A stretch of 42,183 bases of DNA, from the NCBI GenBank assembly GCA_020441905.1, contig JAGRLG010000041.1, positions 1 to 42,183 of the forward strand, in the 5' to 3' direction. Below the pieces are notes generated by a model, which worked only from the letters and a program-made list of their open reading frames with translations, was not told where the DNA came from and made no database searches. How positions within the stretch are numbered: position 1 is the stretch's first letter; each line of letters begins with the position of its first letter. The translations under genes were made by a program, and so were the position numbers. This document shows, in pieces, positions 35,479 to 42,183 of the stretch. Origin of the DNA: Rhodobiaceae bacterium. GTDB lineage: Bacteria; Pseudomonadota; Alphaproteobacteria; Rhizobiales; NORP267.

Positions 35479-35943
35479 ATGCGCCTCGAATATTTCCAGA
35501 TGATCGACAGGGTGACCGCCTTCGACCGCGATGCTGCGAAGTTGACGGCACGCTCCCGCGTGCCGGTCAAAAGCCCGATCTTCGAGGGCCATTTTCCTGG
35601 CTATCCGATCATGCCGGGCGTGCTGCTGGTCGAAACCATGGCCCAGGCATCGGGCTGCCTGATCCTTGGCCTCAATTCGCTGTCGCGGATGCCCTTTCTG
35701 GTCGGTATCAAGGAAGGCAAATTGCGCACCTTCGTCGAGCCGGAGGCCGAGCTCGATATAGAAGCTTCGCTGGTTCACGGCGGCTCGGGGTTTTCGGTCA
35801 CTTCGGCGAAGATCCTGATTGCCGGCAAGAAGGTTTGCGATGCCAGCCTGACATTCAAGACGATGCCGTTTCCAGCACCCGAACTTGAACAGATGATGCG
35901 TGAACAGGCGGACAGGATCGGTCTGCCGGCGGAGGTCCACTGA
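35479..35943 (+). CDS. fabZXL: 3-hydroxyacyl-ACP dehydratase for very-long-chain acids, FabZXL
   Basis: Hot-dog-fold dehydratase thought to act on AcpXL-bound 3-hydroxyacyl chains during elongation. The ATG at 35479 gives MRLEYFQMIDRV, matching rhizobial homologues, and 154 residues; the frame open upstream adds unconserved residues. Catalytic His38 (GHFPGYPIMPG) and Glu52 (LLVETMAQ) are 14 apart, as in FabZ. It lies 59 bp after acpXL and 1 bp before the next gene. Confidence 0.92.
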   Translation: MRLEYFQMIDRVTAFDRDAAKLTARSRVPVKSPIFEGHFPGYPIMPGVLLVETMAQASGCLILGLNSLSRMPFLVGIKEGKLRTFVEPEAELDIEASLVHGGSGFSVTSAKILIAGKKVCDASLTFKTMPFPAPELEQMMREQADRIGLPAEVH

Positions 35944-35944
35944 C

Positions 35945-37165
35945 ATGGCGACACGCTCGCCGCGCGACGCGGTCATTACCGGCATCGGGCTGATCTCGCC
36001 GCTGGCCGAAGGGGTGGCGGACCATGTGCGCCTGCTCACCGGCGAGGCACTTCCGCAACCTGGCATCGATGCCGAGAGCTTCGCGCCCTATCCGTTTCAT
36101 CCCCTGGTGGAGGTCGATCTCAGCCTGCAAATTCCCAAGCGCGACCAGCGCCAGATGGAAACCTGGCAGCGCTACGGCACCTATGCCGCCGGGCTGGCGC
36201 TTGCCGATGCCGGGTTGGCGGGCAACGAGGCGGTGCTGAGCGAGGCGGGCCTCATTGTCGCCGCCGGCGGCGGCGAGCGCGACCCGGAGGTCGACGGCGC
36301 CATTCTCGAAGGGATGGCGAACGCCGGTGATCGCGACGCCTTCCTCAATGAGCGGCTGATGAGCGACCTCAGGCCGACACTGTTCCTGGCCCAGCTCACC
36401 AATCTTCTGGCCGGCAATATTTCCATCGTCCATCACGTCACCGGCTCCTCGCGCAGCTTCATGGGCGAGGAACTGGCGGGCGCCATGGCCCTGCAAACGG
36501 CAATGCGCCAGATCGGCGCCGGCCAGGGCGATGTATTTCTCGTTGGCGGCGCCTATAGCGCCGGACGGCCCGACATGCTGCTCTATTTCGCCTGTGGCGA
36601 CTATCTGCTGGAGGGCAGCGAAGTGCCGCCGGTGTGGCAGCGCGGCGGCGGCAGGGGCGGCCTTGTCTGCGGCTCGATGGGCGCTTTCCTGGTTATCGAG
36701 GCGCGCGAACATGCGCAAAAGCGCGGCGCGCGCATCTATGCCCGGCTCGAGGACGTGGTGGCCGACCGCGGATCGCGCGAGGACGCTTCGGCGTTGCGGG
36801 CACGGGCGGCGCGCCAGACGGCCCGGCTGGAGGAACTGGCGGGCGACGCGCCCATCGGCCTTTTGTCGGGCGCCTCGGGCGCGGCCGGGGCGCTGGCGCT
36901 GGAGCGGGCGATGATCGATGAGCTGTCGGCGCGCCGGGAAGTCTATGTGCGCGGCTGCGCCACCATGATCGGCCATGGCCTGGAGGCGCAGGTACCGGCC
37001 TGCGTCGCGCTGGCGGCGGCGGCGCTGAAGGAAAAGACATTTTACCGGCCCTTCGATGAGTCCGGTTTTGAAAAACCTGCCGTCACGGCGCCGGACAGGA
37101 TCGCGGTTACCGGCTGGGGCCATTGGCGCGGCGAGTCGCTGGCTGTTATCGCGGCGGATGACTGA
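35945..37165 (+). CDS. fabF2XL: Ketosynthase homologue FabF2XL lacking catalytic residues
   Basis: Thiolase-fold protein of the beta-ketoacyl-ACP synthase II family, 406 residues from the ATG at 35945. Compared with its neighbour FabF1XL, the nucleophile region reads VTGSSRSFMGEE: Ser/Gly stand where Cys is needed (about residue 168), and the segment is two residues short. The first catalytic His motif (NAHGTG) is replaced by LLSGASGAAG. At the last motif (TMIGHG) His344 remains, but the Lys five residues before it is Ala. A condensing role on its own is therefore unlikely. A partner or chain-length-factor role with FabF1XL, as in heterodimeric KS/CLF pairs, is inferred. Cluster position matches fabF2XL. 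Confidence 0.88.
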   Translation: MATRSPRDAVITGIGLISPLAEGVADHVRLLTGEALPQPGIDAESFAPYPFHPLVEVDLSLQIPKRDQRQMETWQRYGTYAAGLALADAGLAGNEAVLSEAGLIVAAGGGERDPEVDGAILEGMANAGDRDAFLNERLMSDLRPTLFLAQLTNLLAGNISIVHHVTGSSRSFMGEELAGAMALQTAMRQIGAGQGDVFLVGGAYSAGRPDMLLYFACGDYLLEGSEVPPVWQRGGGRGGLVCGSMGAFLVIEAREHAQKRGARIYARLEDVVADRGSREDASALRARAARQTARLEELAGDAPIGLLSGASGAAGALALERAMIDELSARREVYVRGCATMIGHGLEAQVPACVALAAAALKEKTFYRPFDESGFEKPAVTAPDRIAVTGWGHWRGESLAVIAADD

Positions 37166-37239
37166 CCGGGCCGACGGCGCCCAATGGCTGCGCCGGATCT
37201 GCGATTGAGGCTGCTGGCGAGGAGCGGGATGGAACAGGT

Positions 37240-38523
37240 ATGAGTGACGCAAATCTCGATCATAAGGGCCGCCCCGTCATCGTGGTGACGGGAGTTGGCG
37301 TCGTGACCTCGCTGGGGGCGGGCAGGCAAGACAACTGGGCGGCGCTGACGGCGGGCAAGTCCGGTATCCACCAGATCACCCGCTTTCCCACCGAGGGCTT
37401 GCGCACCACCATCGGCGGCACCGTCGATTTCCTGAAAGACGTGCCGATCTCGGCGCCGCTCCTGACCGAGCGTTTCGCCGTGCTTGCGGTCGAGGAGGCG
37501 GTGGCGCAGGCGAAGATCGGATCGGCGGGCAATTTTCCGGGGCCGCTGTTCATGGCGGTGCCGCCGGTCGAGGTCGACTGGCCGCAGCGCTTCGAGCTTT
37601 ACGAGGCCGGCAAGGCCGGCGGTGGCACCGGCTATGCGCGCCTTTTCGCCGGAGCGCGCAGCGGCGACTACCGGCGCTATCATGAACTGTCCACCTTCGG
37701 CTGGCCGGCCGAGCGCATTGCCGAGAAATTCGGCACGCGCGGCGGGCCGGTATCGCTGTCCACCGCCTGCGCCTCGGGCGCCAGCGCGATCCAGCTTGGC
37801 CTTGAGGCGCTACGCCGCGGCGATTGCGCCGCCGCGCTGTGTGTTGGCAGCGACGGTTCGGTTCATGCCGAGGCGGTGATCCGCTTTTCGCTTCTGTCGG
37901 CGCTTTCGACCAGCAACAATCCGCCGGAAGCCGCCGCCAAGCCGTTTTCGGCCGACCGCGACGGTTTCGTCGTCGCCGAAGGGGCGGGCGCCCTGGTGCT
38001 GGAAACGCTGGACCATGCCCGCGCGCGGGGCGCCGAAATCCTCGCCGTGCTGCGCGGCTGCGGCGAGCGGGCCGACGATTTCCACCGCACCCGCTCCAAG
38101 CCGGACGGGTCCTCGATTATCGGCGCCATCGAGCGGGCGATGGACGATGCCGGGCTGGCGCCGGACGAGATCGACTACGTCAATGCCCATGGCACCGGCA
38201 CGCCGGAAAACGACAAGATGGAATATCTTGGCTTGTCTACGGTGCTGGGCGATGCGCTGACCTCGATCCCGGTCAGTTCCAACAAGTCGATGATCGGCCA
38301 TTCGCTGACCGCCGCCGGCGCGGTCGAGGCGGTGTTTTCGATCCTGACCATGCGCACCGGCCGTATTCCGCCAACCATCAACTATAATGTCCCCGACCCG
38401 GCGATTCCACTCGACGTGGTGCCAAATGTGGCGCGCGACGCCAGCGTGGCAACGGTCATGTCCAATTCCTTCGGCTTTGGCGGCCAGAATCTGTGCCTGG
38501 TGCTGGCGGCCGAGCCGGCCTGA
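37240..38523 (+). CDS. fabF1XL: Beta-ketoacyl-ACP synthase FabF1XL
   Basis: Condensing enzyme expected to elongate the AcpXL-bound chain. The 427-residue product has a complete active site: Cys177 in STACASGAS, His317 in NAHGTGTPE, Lys349 and His354 in SNKSMIGHSLTAAG. AGGAG lies upstream of the ATG. It follows fabF2XL by 74 bp; the shared fold and opposite state of the active sites suggest the two form one enzyme. Confidence 0.94.
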   Translation: MSDANLDHKGRPVIVVTGVGVVTSLGAGRQDNWAALTAGKSGIHQITRFPTEGLRTTIGGTVDFLKDVPISAPLLTERFAVLAVEEAVAQAKIGSAGNFPGPLFMAVPPVEVDWPQRFELYEAGKAGGGTGYARLFAGARSGDYRRYHELSTFGWPAERIAEKFGTRGGPVSLSTACASGASAIQLGLEALRRGDCAAALCVGSDGSVHAEAVIRFSLLSALSTSNNPPEAAAKPFSADRDGFVVAEGAGALVLETLDHARARGAEILAVLRGCGERADDFHRTRSKPDGSSIIGAIERAMDDAGLAPDEIDYVNAHGTGTPENDKMEYLGLSTVLGDALTSIPVSSNKSMIGHSLTAAGAVEAVFSILTMRTGRIPPTINYNVPDPAIPLDVVPNVARDASVATVMSNSFGFGGQNLCLVLAAEPA

Positions 38524-38676
38524 GGCCGCAGTCTCCTGCCATCGCGGGCATGGCATGCGATGCCGCCATCGGCTATTAAGGGCTGCCGGCCGGCCGTTTG
38601 CCGCCGGCCGCGAGACAGTTTTCCCTTGCGGCCCGCCTTTTTTCGGCAGCCCTCATCCAGATCCGGACCGTCATCC

Positions 38677-39702
38677 ATGAGAGCCTTGCAGCTTATCGAA
38701 GAGCGAAAACTCGAGATCCGCGATGTGCCGCCGCCGCCGCCGCCCGGCCACGGCGAGGTGCAGGTTGCGGTTGGCGCGGTGGCGCTCAACCATATCGATG
38801 TCTGGGGCTGGCGCGGCATGGCCTTCGCGCGGCGCAAGCTGCCGCTGGTGGTAGGCGCCGAAGCGGCCGGAACGATCACCGCGCTGGGCGAGGGCGTGAG
38901 CGGGCTTGGCGTTGGCCAGGTGGTCGCGCTCTATGGCGCCGAAACCTGCGGCACATGCCCGGCCTGCGCCGAGGGGCGGGACAATCTGTGCGAGAACGTC
39001 TCCGGCGTTCACGGCTTTCACATCGACGGCTTTGCCCAGGATCTGGTGAACATGAAGGCGCGGCTTTGCGTGCGAGCGCCGGCCGGCGTTGACGTCGTTC
39101 AGGCCGCCTGCGCGCCGATCACCTTCGGCACCGTGCAGCACATGCTGTTCGACAATGCCCAGCTCAAGCCGGGCGAAACGGTGCTGGTGCAGGCGGGCGG
39201 CAGCGGCATTGGCTCGATCGCCATCCTCATGGCCAAGGCCATCGGCGCAAAGGTCATCACCACCGTCGGCAGCGCCGAAAAGGCGGAAAAGGCCAGGGCG
39301 CTCGGCGCCGACCATGTCATCAATTACCGCGAGGAGCGCTTCGAAGGCGTGGTGCGCAAACTGACGAAGAAACGCGGCGTCGATGTCGTGTTCGAGCATA
39401 CCGGGGTCGATACCTGGGCCGGCAGCCTGTTCTCGCTGAAACGCGGCGGGCGGCTCGTCACTTGCGGCTCCACCACCGGCATCATGGCCGAAATCAACCT
39501 GATGCAGCTGTTCCAGCAGCAATATCGCATCTTCGGCAGTTTCGGCTGCACCGTCGCCAACCTTGCCGAGAGCATGGCCAAGATGGCCGACGGTTCGGTC
39601 AAGCCGGTGATCGATGCGCAGATCACCATGGAGACGATCGAAGACGGACTGGCGCGCCTCGAAGGGCGCGATGTCTTCGGCAAGATCGTGATGAAACTCT
39701 AG
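38677..39702 (+). CDS. adh2XL: Zinc-binding MDR-family dehydrogenase, Adh2XL
   Basis: Medium-chain dehydrogenase/reductase of 341 residues, starting at MRALQLIEERK (ATG 38677). It has the structural zinc cysteines C91, C94, C97 and C105 (TCGTCPACAEGRDNLC) and the nucleotide-binding GGSGIGSIAI followed by VITTVGSAEKAEKAR. In the rhizobial cluster the equivalent gene (adh2XL) belongs to very-long-chain acid synthesis. Its exact reaction, probably an enoyl or keto reduction, is not settled. Its stop overlaps the start of lpxXL by one base. A 153-bp gap precedes it. Confidence 0.9.
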   Translation: MRALQLIEERKLEIRDVPPPPPPGHGEVQVAVGAVALNHIDVWGWRGMAFARRKLPLVVGAEAAGTITALGEGVSGLGVGQVVALYGAETCGTCPACAEGRDNLCENVSGVHGFHIDGFAQDLVNMKARLCVRAPAGVDVVQAACAPITFGTVQHMLFDNAQLKPGETVLVQAGGSGIGSIAILMAKAIGAKVITTVGSAEKAEKARALGADHVINYREERFEGVVRKLTKKRGVDVVFEHTGVDTWAGSLFSLKRGGRLVTCGSTTGIMAEINLMQLFQQQYRIFGSFGCTVANLAESMAKMADGSVKPVIDAQITMETIEDGLARLEGRDVFGKIVMKL

Positions 39703-40634
39703 TGAGCGGCAATTTGCCCATAAGGTTTCTGCTTGTCGCCAAACGGCGCCTTCGCGATGCCGGCGACTGGCTCGTGGCTGGCATCATAATCGGCCTGGTC
39801 TGGCTGATACGACTGCTGCCGACCGATACCGCGATCAATGCCCTGGCCTTCGCGGCGCGCACGCTCGGCCCCTGGCTGCCGGCCCACCGTGTCGGCGCCA
39901 AGAACATCGCCCTGGCGCTGCCGGACCTCAGCGAGGGCGAACGGGCCAGGATTCTGTCCGACGCCTGGGACAGCCTGGGGCGCATGGCTGCGGAGTTCGT
40001 CTTTGTCGACCGTGTTTTCGACTACGACCCCGAAAACCCCAATAGCGGGCGCATCGAGGCGGTTGGGGCGGAAAATTTCATCAGGATCCGCGACGGCGGC
40101 AAGCCCTGCATCATGTTCACCATTCACAGCGCCAATTGGGAGCTGCTGGGGGTCTGCGCCGCGCGCTTCGGCCTTGATGTCTCGGTGCTGTTCCGTCCGC
40201 TCAACAATGCGATTCTGGGGCGCAAGCTCGACCGGCTGCGCGGCTCGATGATGGGATCGCTGGTGGAATCGCGCTCCGGCGCTCTCCTGGCGCTAAGCGG
40301 CGTGCTCGGGCGCGGCGGCAATATCGGCGTTCTCGTCGACCAGCGCTTCCATCGCGGGCTGTCGCTGCCCTTTTTCGGCCATCCGGCCAAGACCAACCCG
40401 TCTCTTGGCAAGCTGGCGCGCCGTTTCGACTGCGACGTCTATGGCGCGCGCTCGGTGCGCTTGCCAGGAGGGCGTATCCGCCTCGAACTGGTGGGGCCGA
40501 TCGATCTGCCGCGCGACAAGGGCGGCGCGGTCGATGTCGAGCAGACGATGCGCAAGGTCAACGGGATCGTCGAGGGCTGGGTGCGCGAAAACCCCGGCCA
40601 GTGGCTTTGGATGCACCGGCGCTGGCGGCCCTGA
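39702..40634 (+). CDS. lpxXL: Very-long-chain lipid A acyltransferase LpxXL
   Basis: LpxL-family inner-membrane acyltransferase that moves the AcpXL-bound very-long-chain acid to lipid A. The GTG at 39702 overlaps the previous stop (TAGTG) and gives 310 residues, the usual LpxXL length. A membrane helix lies at about 20-42 (LVAGIIIGLVWLIRLL). The catalytic HX4E motif is His142 to Glu147 (HSANWE). Further acyltransferase blocks include VLVDQRFHRGLSLPFFG. A 15-bp tandem repeat runs through its stop codon. Confidence 0.94.
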   Translation: MSGNLPIRFLLVAKRRLRDAGDWLVAGIIIGLVWLIRLLPTDTAINALAFAARTLGPWLPAHRVGAKNIALALPDLSEGERARILSDAWDSLGRMAAEFVFVDRVFDYDPENPNSGRIEAVGAENFIRIRDGGKPCIMFTIHSANWELLGVCAARFGLDVSVLFRPLNNAILGRKLDRLRGSMMGSLVESRSGALLALSGVLGRGGNIGVLVDQRFHRGLSLPFFGHPAKTNPSLGKLARRFDCDVYGARSVRLPGGRIRLELVGPIDLPRDKGGAVDVEQTMRKVNGIVEGWVRENPGQWLWMHRRWRP

Positions 40635-40680
40635 CGCTGGCGGCCCTGATGATGGCGGCCCTGATGCTGGCGGCACTGGG
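40621..40680 (+). repeat. 15-bp tandem repeat across the lpxXL stop codon
   Basis: Four near-identical units of GCTGGCGGCCCTGAT (40621, 40636, 40651 and 40666). The first unit holds the last codons and the TGA of lpxXL; the others lie in the gap before the convergent galE. Slippage would leave the protein end unchanged because the first unit already contains the stop. Confidence 0.9.
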
Positions 40681-40707
40681 GCAGTTGGCGGTTCTACGGC
40701 GCGGCCG

Positions 40708-41697
40708 TCAGGCCGCCTGGTGCTTGGCCAGCCGGCGCTCCCATTCCAGCGCCGTTTCGACGATGAAATCGAGGTTGTCGTAGCGCGGGCGCCATTTGAT
40801 GGCCTTGAGAATGCGGCGGTTCCCCGCCACAAGTTCCGGCGGGTCGCCGTCGCGGCGGCCCGCTTCCTTGACCTTGAAATCCTTGCCGGACGCCTTTTTC
40901 ACCGCGGCGATGACTTCGCGCACCGAATAGCCGCGGCCATAGCCGCAATTGACGGTCAGGTTTTCCCCGCCCTTGCGCAAGTGGTCGAGAGCGGCGGAGT
41001 GGGCGCGGACCAGGTCCGAGACATGGATATAGTCCCGGATGCAGGTGCCGTCCGGGGTTCCGTAATCGGTGCCGAAGATCTCCAGATGAGGACGCTGGCC
41101 GAGAGCGGCCTGAGCGGCGACCTTGATGAGATGGGTGGCGCGCGGCGTCGACTGGCCGGTACGCCCCTCGGGGTCGGCGCCGGCGACATTGAAATAGCGC
41201 AATGCGGCATAGCCGAGCTTGTGGGCGGCGGCGGTGTCACGCAGCATGATCTCGGTCATCATTTTCGACGAGCCATAGGGCGAGATCGGCGCCAGCGGCG
41301 TGTCCTCGTAAACCGGGCTCATGGCGGGAATGCCATAGACGGCGGCGGTGGAGGAGAAGATGAAGTGCCTGACCTTGTGGCGGATCGCGGTGGCCAGCAG
41401 CGCACGCGAGCGCACGGTGTTGTTGAGATAGTAGCCGAGCGGGTCGGTGATCGAATCCGGCACCACGATCGAGCCGGCGAAATGGATGATGGCGTCGATG
41501 CGGTGCTTGTCGATCAGAGCGCCGACCAGCGCCTCGTCGGCGATATCGCCCACGGTCAGCCTGGCTTTTGGCGCCACCGCCCAGCGGAAACCGGTCGACA
41601 GATCGTCGACAACATGGGTTTCCTCGCCGCGATCGGTGAGCTCGCAGACCATGTGACTGCCGATATAGCCGGCGCCGCCGGTAACCAGGACAGCCAT
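40708..41697 (-). CDS. galE: UDP-glucose 4-epimerase GalE
   Basis: Cytoplasmic short-chain dehydrogenase-family enzyme that interconverts UDP-glucose and UDP-galactose using bound NAD. The 329 residues are standard. The Rossmann motif GGAGYIG sits at the N-terminus, the catalytic Ser/Thr in FSSTAAVYG, and the YxxxK pair in SPYGSSKMMTE. RYFNVAGADPEGRTGQ and IRDYIHVSDLVRAH are typical GalE blocks. AAAAGGAGGG precedes the ATG. It is divergent from galU with 85 bp between them, consistent with joint supply of sugar nucleotides for envelope polysaccharides. Confidence 0.96.
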   Translation of the reverse strand: MAVLVTGGAGYIGSHMVCELTDRGEETHVVDDLSTGFRWAVAPKARLTVGDIADEALVGALIDKHRIDAIIHFAGSIVVPDSITDPLGYYLNNTVRSRALLATAIRHKVRHFIFSSTAAVYGIPAMSPVYEDTPLAPISPYGSSKMMTEIMLRDTAAAHKLGYAALRYFNVAGADPEGRTGQSTPRATHLIKVAAQAALGQRPHLEIFGTDYGTPDGTCIRDYIHVSDLVRAHSAALDHLRKGGENLTVNCGYGRGYSVREVIAAVKKASGKDFKVKEAGRRDGDPPELVAGNRRILKAIKWRPRYDNLDFIVETALEWERRLAKHQAA

Positions 41698-41782
41698 GCC
41701 GCCCTCCTTTTACGCATACTCTTTCAAATTCCAGCTCTAGCCGATAAAGGTTTAGGTGCAGTTACTTTCGCGGGCGGGGCAC

Positions 41783-42183
41783 ATGAGCAGGGCGATCAAA
41801 AAGGCGGTTTTTCCGGTTGCCGGTCTGGGCACGCGGTTTCTTCCCGCGACGCGGGCGATGCCGAAGGAAATGCTCACCGTGGTCGATCGCCCGGTGATCC
41901 AGCATGTCGTCGATGAGGCCCGAGAGGCCGGTATCGAGCAGTTCATCTTCGTCACCGGGCGCAACAAGTCGGTCATCGAGGACCATTTCGACCGCCAGGT
42001 CGAGCTGGAGGAAACGCTGCGCAGCCGGGGCAAGCAGGCCGAGCTTGAAAAGCTGACCGCCGAGCTGCCCGGCCCCGGCCAGGCCAGCTTCACGCGCCAG
42101 CAGGAGCCGCTCGGCCTTGGCCATGCGGTGTGGTGCGCGCGCAACCTCGTCGGCAACGAGCCGTTCGCCCTGCTGCTGCCCGA
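41783..42183 (+). CDS. galU: UTP-glucose-1-phosphate uridylyltransferase GalU (3' end cut off)
   Basis: Nucleotidyltransferase that makes UDP-glucose from UTP and glucose-1-phosphate. The ATG at 41783 starts [31 protein letters not shown], with the family's nucleotide-binding loop ([10 protein letters not shown]) and metal/phosphate motif (KEML). The segment [15 protein letters not shown] is the conserved uridine-binding block. 133 codons are visible before the window ends. It is divergent from galE, and the product feeds that enzyme. Confidence 0.95.
   Translation, partial: MSRAIKKAVFPVAGLGTRFLPATRAMPKEMLTVVDRPVIQHVVDEAREAGIEQFIFVTGRNKSVIEDHFDRQVELEETLRSRGKQAELEKLTAELPGPGQASFTRQQEPLGLGHAVWCARNLVGNEPFALLLP

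Noticed and set aside
40405..41916. 503-codon plus-strand frame opposite galE
   Set aside because: It overlaps the end of lpxXL, all of galE and the start of galU in another frame. The composition is antisense-like and there is no recognisable domain.

Overview
The window is GC-rich, densely coding DNA from a Gram-negative alphaproteobacterium. The best clue to its origin is an uninterrupted block of six genes (35141-40634) with the order acpXL, fabZXL, fabF2XL, fabF1XL, adh2XL, lpxXL. In rhizobia and relatives this set builds and attaches the very-long-chain hydroxy fatty acid of lipid A. Hyphomicrobiales or a nearby order is therefore likely, but the exact taxon cannot be read from the sequence. 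No rRNA, tRNA, CRISPR array, insertion sequence or phage gene was recognised.

Layout. (1) 1-5086: a type I secretion locus, with the 3' part of an acidic repeat protein that may be a substrate, an ABC exporter with a long Gly/Asn/Ser/Ala-rich N-terminal extension, and a membrane-fusion protein. (2) 5232-6770, minus strand: a FemAB/CelD-like acyltransferase fused to TPRs. (3) 7490-13710: a complete periplasmic nitrate reductase operon, napFDAGHBC, with a palindromic Crp/Fnr-type box upstream and a strong terminator downstream. (4) 13918-20772: metabolic genes, namely an FMN 2-hydroxyacid dehydrogenase, a small membrane protein, a PaaZ/BoxD-type aldehyde dehydrogenase, a lone large subunit of a xanthine/CO-dehydrogenase-family enzyme, and an AbrB-type membrane protein on the minus strand. 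(5) 21004-26562: two exported proteins of unknown role, one PDZ-Sel1-peptidoglycan-binding and one of 1343 residues with internal duplications and a Cys-rich tail. (6) 27318-34936: a TRAP transporter, an IclR regulator and an indolepyruvate:ferredoxin oxidoreductase-like pair, which look like an uptake-and-oxidation locus for a 2-oxo or hydroxy acid. (7) 35141-40634: the lipid A very-long-chain fatty acid cluster. (8) 40708-42183: divergent galE and galU (partial), for UDP-sugar supply to envelope polysaccharide.

How it fits together. Much of the window serves the cell envelope (secretion, exported repeat proteins, lipid A acylation, UDP-sugars). The nap operon points to nitrate respiration or redox balancing at low oxygen. 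A second, perfect FNR-type palindrome at 26705 lies about 600 bp before the TRAP operon. The observations most worth a second look are the ketosynthase homologue FabF2XL without its catalytic residues, the exported protein pair at 21004-26562, the acidic repeat protein at the left edge, the exporter whose switch histidine is glutamine, the triple TTTCA half-site array before the IclR gene, and the orphan FNR box.
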